NCBI RefSeq assembly: GCF_003545715.1
Contig: NZ_QVNU01000003.1
Span: 434,001 to 498,000 of the forward strand
Source: Taibaiella koreensis
GTDB taxonomy: Bacteria; Bacteroidota; Bacteroidia; Chitinophagales; Chitinophagaceae
DNA: 64,000 nucleotides
Direction of reading: 5' to 3'
Below, piece after piece: positions 8,157 through 16,740 of the stretch; position 1 is the stretch's first letter; every line of letters begins with the position of its first letter. The notes under the pieces are model-generated. The model saw only the letters and a program-made list of their open reading frames with translations, searched no databases and was not told where the DNA came from. The position numbers were made by a program, and so were the translations under genes.

Positions 8157-11096
8157 TTATAGGCCATCGAGCACGATCGTGATCAATGCCCGGGTACCGG
8201 TAACCCGGCCAGAGCCATCCTTTTGCTCGCTTACTTCAATATCAATATCCCGCTGCTGTATCTTCTTCAGGTGTTCTGTTCTTTTTTTCAGATTAGAGAG
8301 CCCAAAAGATTCATGCAGGTGGCTCTGGCTTTCGAGCGATTGGGTGATCCCGATCCCGTTGTCGGTAATCTCTACATAGAGCTTGTTTACCTTCTCATAT
8401 ACGGTTACCGTTACCTTGCTGTCGGTCGATTGCCTTGGTAGCAGTCCGTGCTTTACCGCATTTTCGACCAGCGGCTGTATCATCAGCGGTGGGATCATAA
8501 TATCCTCTGCATCAACTTCCTCATCGATCAGCATTTCGTAGTGGATCAAATCCTTGAAGCGCAGCTTTTCCAGGGTGAGGTAATTTTCAATCAGGTTGAG
8601 CTCCTGTTGCAGTGAAATAAACCCTTTAGAAACATTGTGCATATTCTGCCGGATGAGATCTGAAAAAATAACCAGGTATTCATTGGCGATCCTTTTCTCG
8701 TCTTTGTTGATGAGGCCTTGTATGTTGTTAAGGCTGTTGAAGATAAAATGAGGGTTCATCAACGCATTGAGCGCTTTATATTCCGACTGCTGGTATTTCA
8801 TGTCAGCCTCATGTTGTCGCTGCTTCCTGCGGATCTTTATCCAGCTCACGAAGTGAATTGTAAGCCATACCAGGGCAATGAAGGTGATGCTGCACAGCGT
8901 GATGAACCACCAGGCGGCCCAATAGGGTTTCAATATAATAAAATGCAGTACGGTGGCTTTTGAATAACTGCTGGAGAGGGTTTGGGCCCTTACCTTAAGG
9001 GTATAGCTGCCGAAGCCCGGATCATTCAGGTTGATCTCCCGGCCGGCCAGTGGTAACCACTCGTCCTTGCCGTCGCTGGTAAGGCTATATTGGAAATGGA
9101 TCTCCGCCCCGGTGTAAACAATAGGATCAATACTGATATTGATATGGTGGGCCTCCGTATAGGGAAGGATAATGCCCGGTCCGGCATTATAAGTACGCCT
9201 TGCCGATCTAAACGAAGTAAAATGGACAAGGGGTTGTGGTGCCGGCGCAAACAGGACGGTTGTCTTGATAGTAGTGACTGTTCCCGACTTGAAGAAATAA
9301 CAGTAATTGGTATCGGCTACGATAAGGTCGGCTTTGAGCGGGACAAAAGGATTTTCGAGTACCCGCAATGAAAATCGTGGCCTTCCGGATGCATCGGGTG
9401 GATAAAGATACAGGATACGATAATCTTTATTGGTGCTCAGGATGGCATGTTCCCGGTCTATGGGATAGATATGCTCCCATAGACAACGCTGATTGCGGCT
9501 GCTATCCCAGGGATAATGTTCAGTGTCAGTATTGCAGAGTATAAGCTTGCTGTCGTCGGTAATACCGGCCAGGTAGGGACCGAAGCATTCGAACTGGCGG
9601 AAGGGCAGAGCCGGGAACCGTCGTTGACGCAAAGCCGTATCGTTACGCACCTTGAATACGCCCGTGGTGCTGGAAAACCAGATTTGCTTACGATCCCTAT
9701 CCATGGCCTTGGCAAAAATGCGATCGTCGAGCCCCGCCGTGAAAATTTTCAGATAGCGGAGTGGTTGATTCGGAAGGTCCTTTTTGTGGAATTTTGTAAG
9801 AGTCCTGCTGGAGAAAAAGTAGAGATCGTTTCCTGCTTCAAATATCGTTTTTACACCGGCCAATACCACGTCCTCCGGCGCCTTAAAATGCCGGTAAGGG
9901 GGCTTCATTCCGGTACTAAGGTGAAAGTAAAGTATACTATGTAAAAGAAGGGCGCCCTCATCGGTGATCCGCAAGCCATTCCAATAGGTCCGGTTGCTTT
10001 CCAGCACCCTTGTGGGAATGTGGGATAGCGGCTGCACGTGTGCACCGGTTAAGGTCAGGATATCACGGGTATCGGTTATGAAAAAAAGCTTGCCCGACAA
10101 TACCCTGGCACAAACGACTTTGCCATTGTATTGCCCGGTGGCTGTTTGCATGCTGACAGGTGTGTTGTTGAGCTTGTATAAGCCATCGCCTCCGGTAGCG
10201 ACCCAGTAGTGTCCCGCAGTATCACGTTCGATAAAGTTGATCGCGGCCTTGGTCCGCAACAATATCTTATCGTTGAGACGTAGGGCCTTGTCTTCTGCAA
10301 TCCAGTACGCCTCGGGGCTTATTCTGAACAAAGGATTGTTGGGAAACATCATGGGCGATCGCGACAGCCTTGATCGCAGAAGCAAAACTCCCTGATCGCT
10401 GTATATGCCGTCGGTATCCGAAAAAAGCAAACTATTCCTGTTATAGCAACAGTTGAGAAGAAACGGGTTCTGCTCCAGTATGCGCATGCTACTGTCTACG
10501 GAGAGCCGGTAACCCGGATAAAACAGGCAATAAAGATTTTCGCTTTCTTTTTTGAGGCCGATCAGGGATATGTCGGTGCACCCGGGCAGCAGGGGAATGC
10601 TGAATTGTCTTAACGTACTGTCCTTGATCTCGATAAAGTTTCTTCCGGAACCGGACTTCAGGATTAAGCTGCCGTCATGTTGCAGGCAGGGGAAAGAATT
10701 GTAAATACCGTTTCCCTGTCGTAGCCAATGCGTGTTGGCTGCGGTGTGGAACACACCATCTTTCAGGTAACAAAGCAATCCCTTAAAGGTAGAGATCCAA
10801 AGCCGGTGCTCCGGGTCTTCCCAGCAAGAAAAAACCTCGTTGTCCGGCAAACCGTCCTGGGTGGTATACAGGGTAAAGTCGTAGCCATTGTAGCGACACA
10901 GGCCTTTATCGGTAGCAACCCATAGATAACCCTTGCTATCGGATAGCGCAGAATAAACGACATCGGAAGGTAGTCCCTGCTCAACGCCATAATGGATATA
11001 GGGCGTGGTTTGCGCGTAAATCTTCGTCATGCGCCCATAACAGAGGAGCATCAGCAGACAGAGAAAAGTAAAAGTGTCGCGTACCATGTATCGCAT
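8157..11096 (-). CDS. Propeller-type sensor histidine kinase 2 of three
   Basis: 979 residues with the same architecture as its neighbours: signal peptide ending near IYAQ, periplasmic propeller repeats (GLPSDVVYSALSDSKGYLW near residue 40), Y_Y_Y domain, one membrane helix, LytS-type kinase with His about residue 783, and C-terminal ATPase. The last ~270 residues are almost the same as in kinase 3 (shared QSLESQSHLHESFGLSNLKK), while the sensor half is clearly different. The start lies 25 bp after the stop of kinase 3, so the two are co-transcribed. An alternative ATG three codons in is possible. Confidence 0.9.
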   Translation of the reverse strand: MRYMVRDTFTFLCLLMLLCYGRMTKIYAQTTPYIHYGVEQGLPSDVVYSALSDSKGYLWVATDKGLCRYNGYDFTLYTTQDGLPDNEVFSCWEDPEHRLWISTFKGLLCYLKDGVFHTAANTHWLRQGNGIYNSFPCLQHDGSLILKSGSGRNFIEIKDSTLRQFSIPLLPGCTDISLIGLKKESENLYCLFYPGYRLSVDSSMRILEQNPFLLNCCYNRNSLLFSDTDGIYSDQGVLLLRSRLSRSPMMFPNNPLFRISPEAYWIAEDKALRLNDKILLRTKAAINFIERDTAGHYWVATGGDGLYKLNNTPVSMQTATGQYNGKVVCARVLSGKLFFITDTRDILTLTGAHVQPLSHIPTRVLESNRTYWNGLRITDEGALLLHSILYFHLSTGMKPPYRHFKAPEDVVLAGVKTIFEAGNDLYFFSSRTLTKFHKKDLPNQPLRYLKIFTAGLDDRIFAKAMDRDRKQIWFSSTTGVFKVRNDTALRQRRFPALPFRQFECFGPYLAGITDDSKLILCNTDTEHYPWDSSRNQRCLWEHIYPIDREHAILSTNKDYRILYLYPPDASGRPRFSLRVLENPFVPLKADLIVADTNYCYFFKSGTVTTIKTTVLFAPAPQPLVHFTSFRSARRTYNAGPGIILPYTEAHHINISIDPIVYTGAEIHFQYSLTSDGKDEWLPLAGREINLNDPGFGSYTLKVRAQTLSSSYSKATVLHFIILKPYWAAWWFITLCSITFIALVWLTIHFVSWIKIRRKQRQHEADMKYQQSEYKALNALMNPHFIFNSLNNIQGLINKDEKRIANEYLVIFSDLIRQNMHNVSKGFISLQQELNLIENYLTLEKLRFKDLIHYEMLIDEEVDAEDIMIPPLMIQPLVENAVKHGLLPRQSTDSKVTVTVYEKVNKLYVEITDNGIGITQSLESQSHLHESFGLSNLKKRTEHLKKIQQRDIDIEVSEQKDGSGRVTGTRALITIVLDGL

Positions 11097-11121
11097 TGTT
11101 CTAAAGTCAAAGATAATGCGG

Positions 11122-14055
11122 TTACAGGTTCTCGAGCGTGATGGTGATCAACGCTCGGGTACCGGCAACCTGGCCGGCGACATCCTTTAGCTCGCTCACT
11201 TCAATATCAATATCCCGCTGCTGTATCTTCTTCAGGTGTTCCGTCCTTTTTTTCAGGTTGGAGAGCCCGAAGGATTCATGCAGGTGGCTCTGGCTTTCGA
11301 GCGATTGGGTAATCCCGATCCCGTTGTCGGTAATCTCTATATAAAGCTTGTTTGCCTTCTCATATACGGTTACCGTTACCTTACTGTTGGTCGATTGCCT
11401 GGGCAACAGCCCGTGCTTTACCGCGTTTTCGACCAGTGGCTGTATCATCAGTGGCGGGATCATAATATCATCTGCATCTACCTCCTCATCGATCCGCATT
11501 TCGTAGTGGATCAAATCCTTGAAGCGCAGCTTTTCCAGGGTAAGGTAGTTTTCTACCAGGTTGAGCTCCTGCTGCAGCGAAATGAATCCCCTGGAAACAT
11601 TATGCATGTTCTGTCTTACAAGATCGGAGAAGATAACGAGGTATTCGTTGGCGATCCTTTTTTCGTCTTTATTGATCAGCCCTTGTATGTTGTTAAGGCT
11701 ATTGAAGATAAAATGGGGGTTCATCAAGGCATTGAGCGCTTTGTATTCCGACTGCTGGTATTTCATATCGGCTTCGTGCTGCCGCTGCTTCCTGCGGATC
11801 TTTATCCAGGCCACCAGGAGTATGGCCAACCACACCAGGGCGATGAAGACGGCGCCGCATATGGTCAAGAACCACCAGGTGGCCCAGAAAGGTTTTTCTA
11901 TAGTAAAAGAGAGCACTATGGGAAGGCAGTAGCCGCTGGATATGGTTTTGGACCTTATTCTAAGCGTATATTGCCCGGAGCCCGGTGCGCTTAAATTGAT
12001 GGCGTTGCCGGTGAGCGGGATCCATTGGGCTTGTTTGCTCCTGGAAACCGAGTATTCGCAGCTAACCTCTGTGCTGCTGAAATTGATGTTGTCGAAAGCG
12101 ATATTTATATTGCCGGATTCCGAATAAGGAACGATAATATCCTGAGACAATGGATAGCTCCTTTCTATGGTTTGAAACGAGGTGATGACAGGCCTGGGAA
12201 GCGGTGTACGTTCAAACAAGGTATGTGTGGCCACCTGTAAAATGTTGCCGTCTTTTAAGAAGAAGCAATTGTTGCTATCGACAGCTATAGCATCGACCTG
12301 CTGGGGAATAAAGGGATCCTCGATGGTCTCCAGGCGGTAGCGTGGTTTCTCTCCGGGAGAAGTAGGTAAAAAGGTCAGCAGGCGATGATAATTGTTAGTG
12401 GTGATGAGTATATGCTGCTGATCGATAGGGTAGAAGTCTTCCCATACACAATCGCTTTCCGGAACGGTATCGAGAAGCACCAATGGCTCCTTGTATCGAT
12501 TGGCCAATACCATAGCATTGCTTTCCGTAATGCCGGCAAAAAACGTTCCGGCAAATGCCATCTGCCGGAACGTTTGTTTACCCAGTTGTGGTTGCGGGAC
12601 GGATGCTGTATCCGTTATCCGGTACACCACATTGGTGCGGGTATACCATAAGCTTTGGTCGCTGTGGTCCATAACAGCTGCATGAATCCGGTCCGTACTG
12701 AAGGTATGTACGCTGTCCAATACCTTCAAGGGAGGAGAAGGATAGGGCTGAAACCAGGAATAAGGTATGCGGTAGAAATTCTGTGATCCAAATGCATAAA
12801 TAAAGCTGTCTTTGGGTATGAGCGTTTTGAATTCATTGATATTCGCTAAGAGAATTGGCCGGGCCTTAGTCACCGTCTGTTGAAGGCGCATAAGGAGGGA
12901 AGAGTGGGTCGATATCGTAAAAAAGGTTCCCCGGTCGTCGATCAGGAAGTAGGCGCGTTTATGATTGACATTTCGGTTTTTCGCTTTAATGAGGCAGATC
13001 ATCTTTTTATCCGCCAGCCGATACAAATCGCCCGCATTATTGGTGAAGAATAAAGTTTTCCCTACTATTTTTGCATAAATCGCCTGGCCTTTGTAAGCTT
13101 GCTGGTATTGGACCTGCTCTCTGAAGAAGCGGCTAAACTGGTATAGGCCTTTGCCTTTGGTCCCAAACCAGAAATTGCCGTCACTATCCTTTTCTACAAA
13201 CAATACTTCCTGTTCTGTCGGTATCTGCAGGCTGTCGTTAATCCATAGGCCATCGGGGCCACAGATCATAAGGTCTTTCCCCGACATGAACATCTGGACA
13301 CCTCCGCCGGTATTAGGAGGCAGTGGCAAATGTTTCACAGTCCGGCGAAGTATCTTTCCACTATCTGTATAAACACGATTGTCGGAAAAGAGATAATGAT
13401 CCGTGGGTAAGCTAAAAGATGCTATTGCGAAAAACACCCTGGTGCCGCGGAGCTTTTCGCTTATTCTTTTTCCCGAAGTGTCGATGTCGATGTCGCGGTC
13501 GCTGGTCCTCAGTTTATACCCCCGCTTACCAGGTAATAAGGCGATATCTTGTACTACTTGGTTGAGGCCTGTATAAAGCATTCTGACCTGATTGTGCCGG
13601 ATATGAATGAGCCTTTGAACGTCAGTTAGTTGTATGAAAATGCTGCTGTCCGCCAGCAAATGGGATATTAGCTGGCTCGATTTGAGCGGCAATTTTAACC
13701 ATGGGGTATTGACCGGCGTGTGGAACTGCCCATCTTTGTAGTAGCAAAGCGTACCGTTGAAAGTGGCGAGCCAAAGACGGCCTTCATAATCTTCCCTGAT
13801 ATTGAAAATTTCGTTGTCGGGAAGGCCGTCGGCGGTAGTAAAGTTTTTATAAGACTGGCCGTTGTAGCGGCTTACTCCTTTGTCGGTGGACAGCCACAAA
13901 TAACCGTTGCGCTCCCTGGTAATGCTATAAATGAGGTTGGAAGACAGGCCGTCGCTCGCTGTAAAATGGCGCAACGGTATCGTTTGAGCAGCAAGGTCGC
14001 AAAAGCCGGTAAGTAGAAAAATGCAGAAAATGAAACTGCCCAGCCACCTAGCCAT
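11122..14055 (-). CDS. Propeller-type sensor histidine kinase 3 of three
   Basis: 977 residues: signal peptide ending DLAAQ, propeller sensor (GLSSNLIYSITRERNGYLW), Y_Y_Y domain, membrane helix, and LytS kinase with His about residue 781. Its start codon overlaps the end of the response-regulator gene by 8 bp (14048-14055), a strong sign of translational coupling. It is therefore the kinase most tightly tied to that regulator. The kinase core is nearly the same as in kinase 2, consistent with recent duplication or gene conversion, while the sensor half has diverged. The cue is unknown. Confidence 0.92.
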   Translation of the reverse strand: MARWLGSFIFCIFLLTGFCDLAAQTIPLRHFTASDGLSSNLIYSITRERNGYLWLSTDKGVSRYNGQSYKNFTTADGLPDNEIFNIREDYEGRLWLATFNGTLCYYKDGQFHTPVNTPWLKLPLKSSQLISHLLADSSIFIQLTDVQRLIHIRHNQVRMLYTGLNQVVQDIALLPGKRGYKLRTSDRDIDIDTSGKRISEKLRGTRVFFAIASFSLPTDHYLFSDNRVYTDSGKILRRTVKHLPLPPNTGGGVQMFMSGKDLMICGPDGLWINDSLQIPTEQEVLFVEKDSDGNFWFGTKGKGLYQFSRFFREQVQYQQAYKGQAIYAKIVGKTLFFTNNAGDLYRLADKKMICLIKAKNRNVNHKRAYFLIDDRGTFFTISTHSSLLMRLQQTVTKARPILLANINEFKTLIPKDSFIYAFGSQNFYRIPYSWFQPYPSPPLKVLDSVHTFSTDRIHAAVMDHSDQSLWYTRTNVVYRITDTASVPQPQLGKQTFRQMAFAGTFFAGITESNAMVLANRYKEPLVLLDTVPESDCVWEDFYPIDQQHILITTNNYHRLLTFLPTSPGEKPRYRLETIEDPFIPQQVDAIAVDSNNCFFLKDGNILQVATHTLFERTPLPRPVITSFQTIERSYPLSQDIIVPYSESGNINIAFDNINFSSTEVSCEYSVSRSKQAQWIPLTGNAINLSAPGSGQYTLRIRSKTISSGYCLPIVLSFTIEKPFWATWWFLTICGAVFIALVWLAILLVAWIKIRRKQRQHEADMKYQQSEYKALNALMNPHFIFNSLNNIQGLINKDEKRIANEYLVIFSDLVRQNMHNVSRGFISLQQELNLVENYLTLEKLRFKDLIHYEMRIDEEVDADDIMIPPLMIQPLVENAVKHGLLPRQSTNSKVTVTVYEKANKLYIEITDNGIGITQSLESQSHLHESFGLSNLKKRTEHLKKIQQRDIDIEVSELKDVAGQVAGTRALITITLENL

Positions 14056-14839
14056 TCCGTTTGCTATAATTCTTTAAAAACAAAACCAGTTCAGAGAACC
14101 GGCGCCGGCCGATAGGAAGAATGGATTTATCCATCAGTACAATGGAAGGGATCTCTTCTTTCGTCAGTTTCTGCACATAGCCGCAGTTAACCAGGTACGA
14201 CCTGTGTATCCTGAAGAATATGTCTTTAGGCAACAGATCTTCATATTCGGAAATTGACCGTGACATCAGGATGTTCTTTTCCTCTCCGTTGAGCTGATAA
14301 AAGATCTTGGAATAGCTGCCCATGGCCTTGATGTAGACGATATTGCTGAAAGGCAAAGCCTCCCAGGTGTTATTGTCCCTGAGGATGATCTGCGATTGTT
14401 TTTTGCGGAGGTTGATCTGCTGGGCCAGCTCATTATAGCCGTGCGCATTGGCGTGGATCACTTTTCTGTAGGTTACCCTTTCCTTAAGCTTTTCAATAGC
14501 TTTTCTCAGATCATCTATATTGATTGGCTTCAGTATGTAATCTACGGCATTCAGCTTAAATGCACGTATAGCATATTCGTCGTAAGCCGTAACAAAAATG
14601 ATCTCAAAGTTTACAGATGCCAATCGTTCGAGGAACTGGAATGCATTCTCATTCGGCATTTCAATATCAAGGAAAATAGCATCCGGACCGAGCTCCTGGA
14701 TCTTTTCCTCAGCCTCCCTGGTGGAATGCGCAAACCCCATAGTATTTACCGGATGATCGATGAACTGGGAAAGTATGTTCTGTAGATTTTCGCAAGCTTC
14801 GCGTTCGTCATCAACCAAAAGAACATTTAAGGTATACAT
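14048..14839 (-). CDS. LytTR-family response regulator
   Basis: 263 residues from ATG 14839 (MYTLNVLLVDD). The frame extends 13 codons further up, but those residues are not receiver-like. The receiver domain has acidic DDE near residue 10, phospho-acceptor Asp at about 58 (FLDIEMP) and Lys in ILKPIN. The C-terminal LytTR DNA-binding domain starts near residue 160 and includes FFRIHRSYLVNCGYV. It is the first gene of the operon carrying three propeller kinases and is the only regulator there, so it may integrate signals from all three. Its targets are not evident, and no clear 21-bp-period repeat was found in the 160 bp upstream. Confidence 0.93.
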   Translation of the reverse strand: MYTLNVLLVDDEREACENLQNILSQFIDHPVNTMGFAHSTREAEEKIQELGPDAIFLDIEMPNENAFQFLERLASVNFEIIFVTAYDEYAIRAFKLNAVDYILKPINIDDLRKAIEKLKERVTYRKVIHANAHGYNELAQQINLRKKQSQIILRDNNTWEALPFSNIVYIKAMGSYSKIFYQLNGEEKNILMSRSISEYEDLLPKDIFFRIHRSYLVNCGYVQKLTKEEIPSIVLMDKSILPIGRRRFSELVLFLKNYSKRNG

Positions 14840-14998
14840 AAGCTGTGGCGGGAATTTAAATTGACACTTTTGTTGCAAATAAAGGTAAATTTTTTATGAG
14901 AAATAATTGATATCGAAAAATCCCATCAGTTTCCTCATTTTTCCTGTTCTCAGATAAAAATTCTATCTTGCCCGAAAGTTTATTTTCGCGGATACTTA

Positions 14999-15829
14999 AT
15001 GGCAGACGACAATATACGTTATATCAATCTTTGTACCAGGGCGCTTTCTATCAAGAAGCGCTTCCTGCTTATGTATTCGAGAGCCAATGCCGGCCATATC
15101 GGGAGCTCTTTGTCTGCGGCCGAAATCCTGACCTTCCTATTTTTCGAATGGATGCAGGATAAAGATGAATTTATTCTTTCCAAGGGCCATGCGGCGGCTG
15201 TGCTCTATAGTACCCTGGCCGAAAAAGAATGGTTGAGTGAGGAAGATATAGATAGCTTTTACCAGAACGATACTTTTCTGGCTGCCCATCCCCCGGCCAA
15301 TAAACTTCCTCACATCCCTTTTGCTACCGGCAGTTTGGGGCATGGACTTTCCCTGGCGGCGGGCATTGGGATGGCCAGGCGGTTGAAGCAAAGCGAAGAC
15401 CGGGTTTTTTGTGTTACGTCCGACGGTGAGTTGAATGAAGGGAGCATATGGGAAGCGGCCATGTTTATTGCACACCACCAATTGCGCCGGGTGGTCTGGA
15501 TTATCGATAAAAATAATCTTCAGGGCTTCGGTTCTACGCAGGAGGTAATGAACCTCGATCCGCTGGCGGATAAGCTAAGAGCCTTCCAGTTCGATTGCCT
15601 TGAAATAGATGGTCACAACTTTGAAGCCTGGCGGGAAGCTATGGACTATGCCTCTACCTGCACAAAACCTTTGGCCGTAATCGCCAATACGATCAAAGGC
15701 AGAGACTGGGCTACTTACGAAAACAAGCTCGATAGCCATTACCTGCCCTTCAAAGAACTCCAATACGAAGAAACACTACAGCGCCTGGAACACCAGCATC
15801 GGGAACAAGTCGCCAAGTACCATAATTAA
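14999..15829 (+). CDS. Transketolase, N-terminal (ThDP-binding) subunit
   Basis: 276 residues, equal to the first third of a full transketolase. It has the substrate-channel His motif (SKGHAA), GSLGHGLSLAAGIG, and the ThDP/metal motif SDGELNEGSIWEA near residue 141 with a downstream KNNLQG. The C-terminal half is encoded by the next gene 8 bp away, so this is a two-subunit transketolase. Such split enzymes occur both in central metabolism and in biosynthetic clusters. Here it heads an operon of sugar-modifying and glycosyltransferase genes, which favours transfer of a two-carbon ketol unit onto a sugar. The ATG at 14999 begins soon after an AT-rich stretch that may hold the promoter. Confidence 0.9.
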   Translation: MADDNIRYINLCTRALSIKKRFLLMYSRANAGHIGSSLSAAEILTFLFFEWMQDKDEFILSKGHAAAVLYSTLAEKEWLSEEDIDSFYQNDTFLAAHPPANKLPHIPFATGSLGHGLSLAAGIGMARRLKQSEDRVFCVTSDGELNEGSIWEAAMFIAHHQLRRVVWIIDKNNLQGFGSTQEVMNLDPLADKLRAFQFDCLEIDGHNFEAWREAMDYASTCTKPLAVIANTIKGRDWATYENKLDSHYLPFKELQYEETLQRLEHQHREQVAKYHN

Positions 15830-15837
15830 TTACCAGC

Positions 15838-16740
15838 ATGAGAGTAGAGTTTGCCCAGGCTATTATTGACCAATATAATTTTCAATCGCAGCAGGTTTTT
15901 TTGACCGGAGATCTGGGCTATATGGCACTGGAGCAGGTTGGCAATACCTTCGGGGAACGCTTCATCAATGCCGGCGTAGCAGAGCAGAATATGGTGTCGA
16001 TGGCTGCTGCTATGGCCTATGAAGGTTTTATCCCCTGGGTATACAGCATCTCTCCCTTTGTAACCCTGCGTCCTTATGAGCAGATCAGGAATGACGTATG
16101 TCTGCACAACCTGCCGGTCAAGCTGGTCGGTAATGGCGGCGGGTATGGCTATGGAATCATGGGCGCCACGCATCACAACCTTGAAGATATAGCCGCCATG
16201 CGGGTATTGCCTCATATGAAAGTATACCTGCCCCTGACGGGTAGTGATATCGCCAATGTGGTGGCCACCATGCTGCAGGACCCCGCACCCAATTATCTGC
16301 GCCTGAACCAGGGCCGCGACATAGAGGGCCTGTCGTCTTTTGCTCCCTGGCGGCATGTCCGTAAGGGTGAAGGTGCGGTAGTGATAGGCGCCGGTCCGGT
16401 ATTGGCCAATGTACTTGACCTGCCCCAGGACATAACAGAACAGCTGGACATATGGGCCTTGGGTACCTTGCCGGTAACAGAGATACCGGAAGCGCTGATC
16501 GGGGCTATCGTACGCACCGGTAAGGTAATCACTATCGAAGAGCATTATGCGGCCGGCGGACTGGGTGAATACCTCGCCGGTATCTTGCTGGCCAGGAACA
16601 TTGGCGTTCCCCTTCGCTGGAAGTCCCTCCACGCCCAGGGATATCCCAACGACCGTTATGGCAGCCAGCAATGGCACCAGGAACTGAATGGTTTGCGGGG
16701 ACAGCTTTTGCAACAACAAATAACAACCATTTTGCAGTGA
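15838..16740 (+). CDS. Transketolase, C-terminal subunit
   Basis: 300 residues covering the pyrimidine-binding and C-terminal domains. The segment after FINAGVAEQNMVSMAAAMA carries the catalytic Glu expected for ThDP activation (AGVAEQN), and EEHYAAGGLGEY marks the C-terminal domain. It starts 8 bp after the N-terminal subunit and its stop overlaps the GTG of the next gene by 4 bp. It presumably forms an alpha2beta2 enzyme with the preceding product. The substrate is not shown by sequence; a sugar-nucleotide or a phosphorylated sugar are both possible. Confidence 0.9.
   Translation: MRVEFAQAIIDQYNFQSQQVFLTGDLGYMALEQVGNTFGERFINAGVAEQNMVSMAAAMAYEGFIPWVYSISPFVTLRPYEQIRNDVCLHNLPVKLVGNGGGYGYGIMGATHHNLEDIAAMRVLPHMKVYLPLTGSDIANVVATMLQDPAPNYLRLNQGRDIEGLSSFAPWRHVRKGEGAVVIGAGPVLANVLDLPQDITEQLDIWALGTLPVTEIPEALIGAIVRTGKVITIEEHYAAGGLGEYLAGILLARNIGVPLRWKSLHAQGYPNDRYGSQQWHQELNGLRGQLLQQQITTILQ

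Noticed and set aside
14840-14998. A 21-bp-period repeat upstream of the first LytTR regulator
   Set aside because: Only loose matches such as TCAG at 24-bp spacing were found, which is not convincing.
15826-16719. 297-residue frame opposite the transketolase C-terminal subunit
   Set aside because: The plus-strand protein has full family motifs, and the antisense translation has no recognisable domain.
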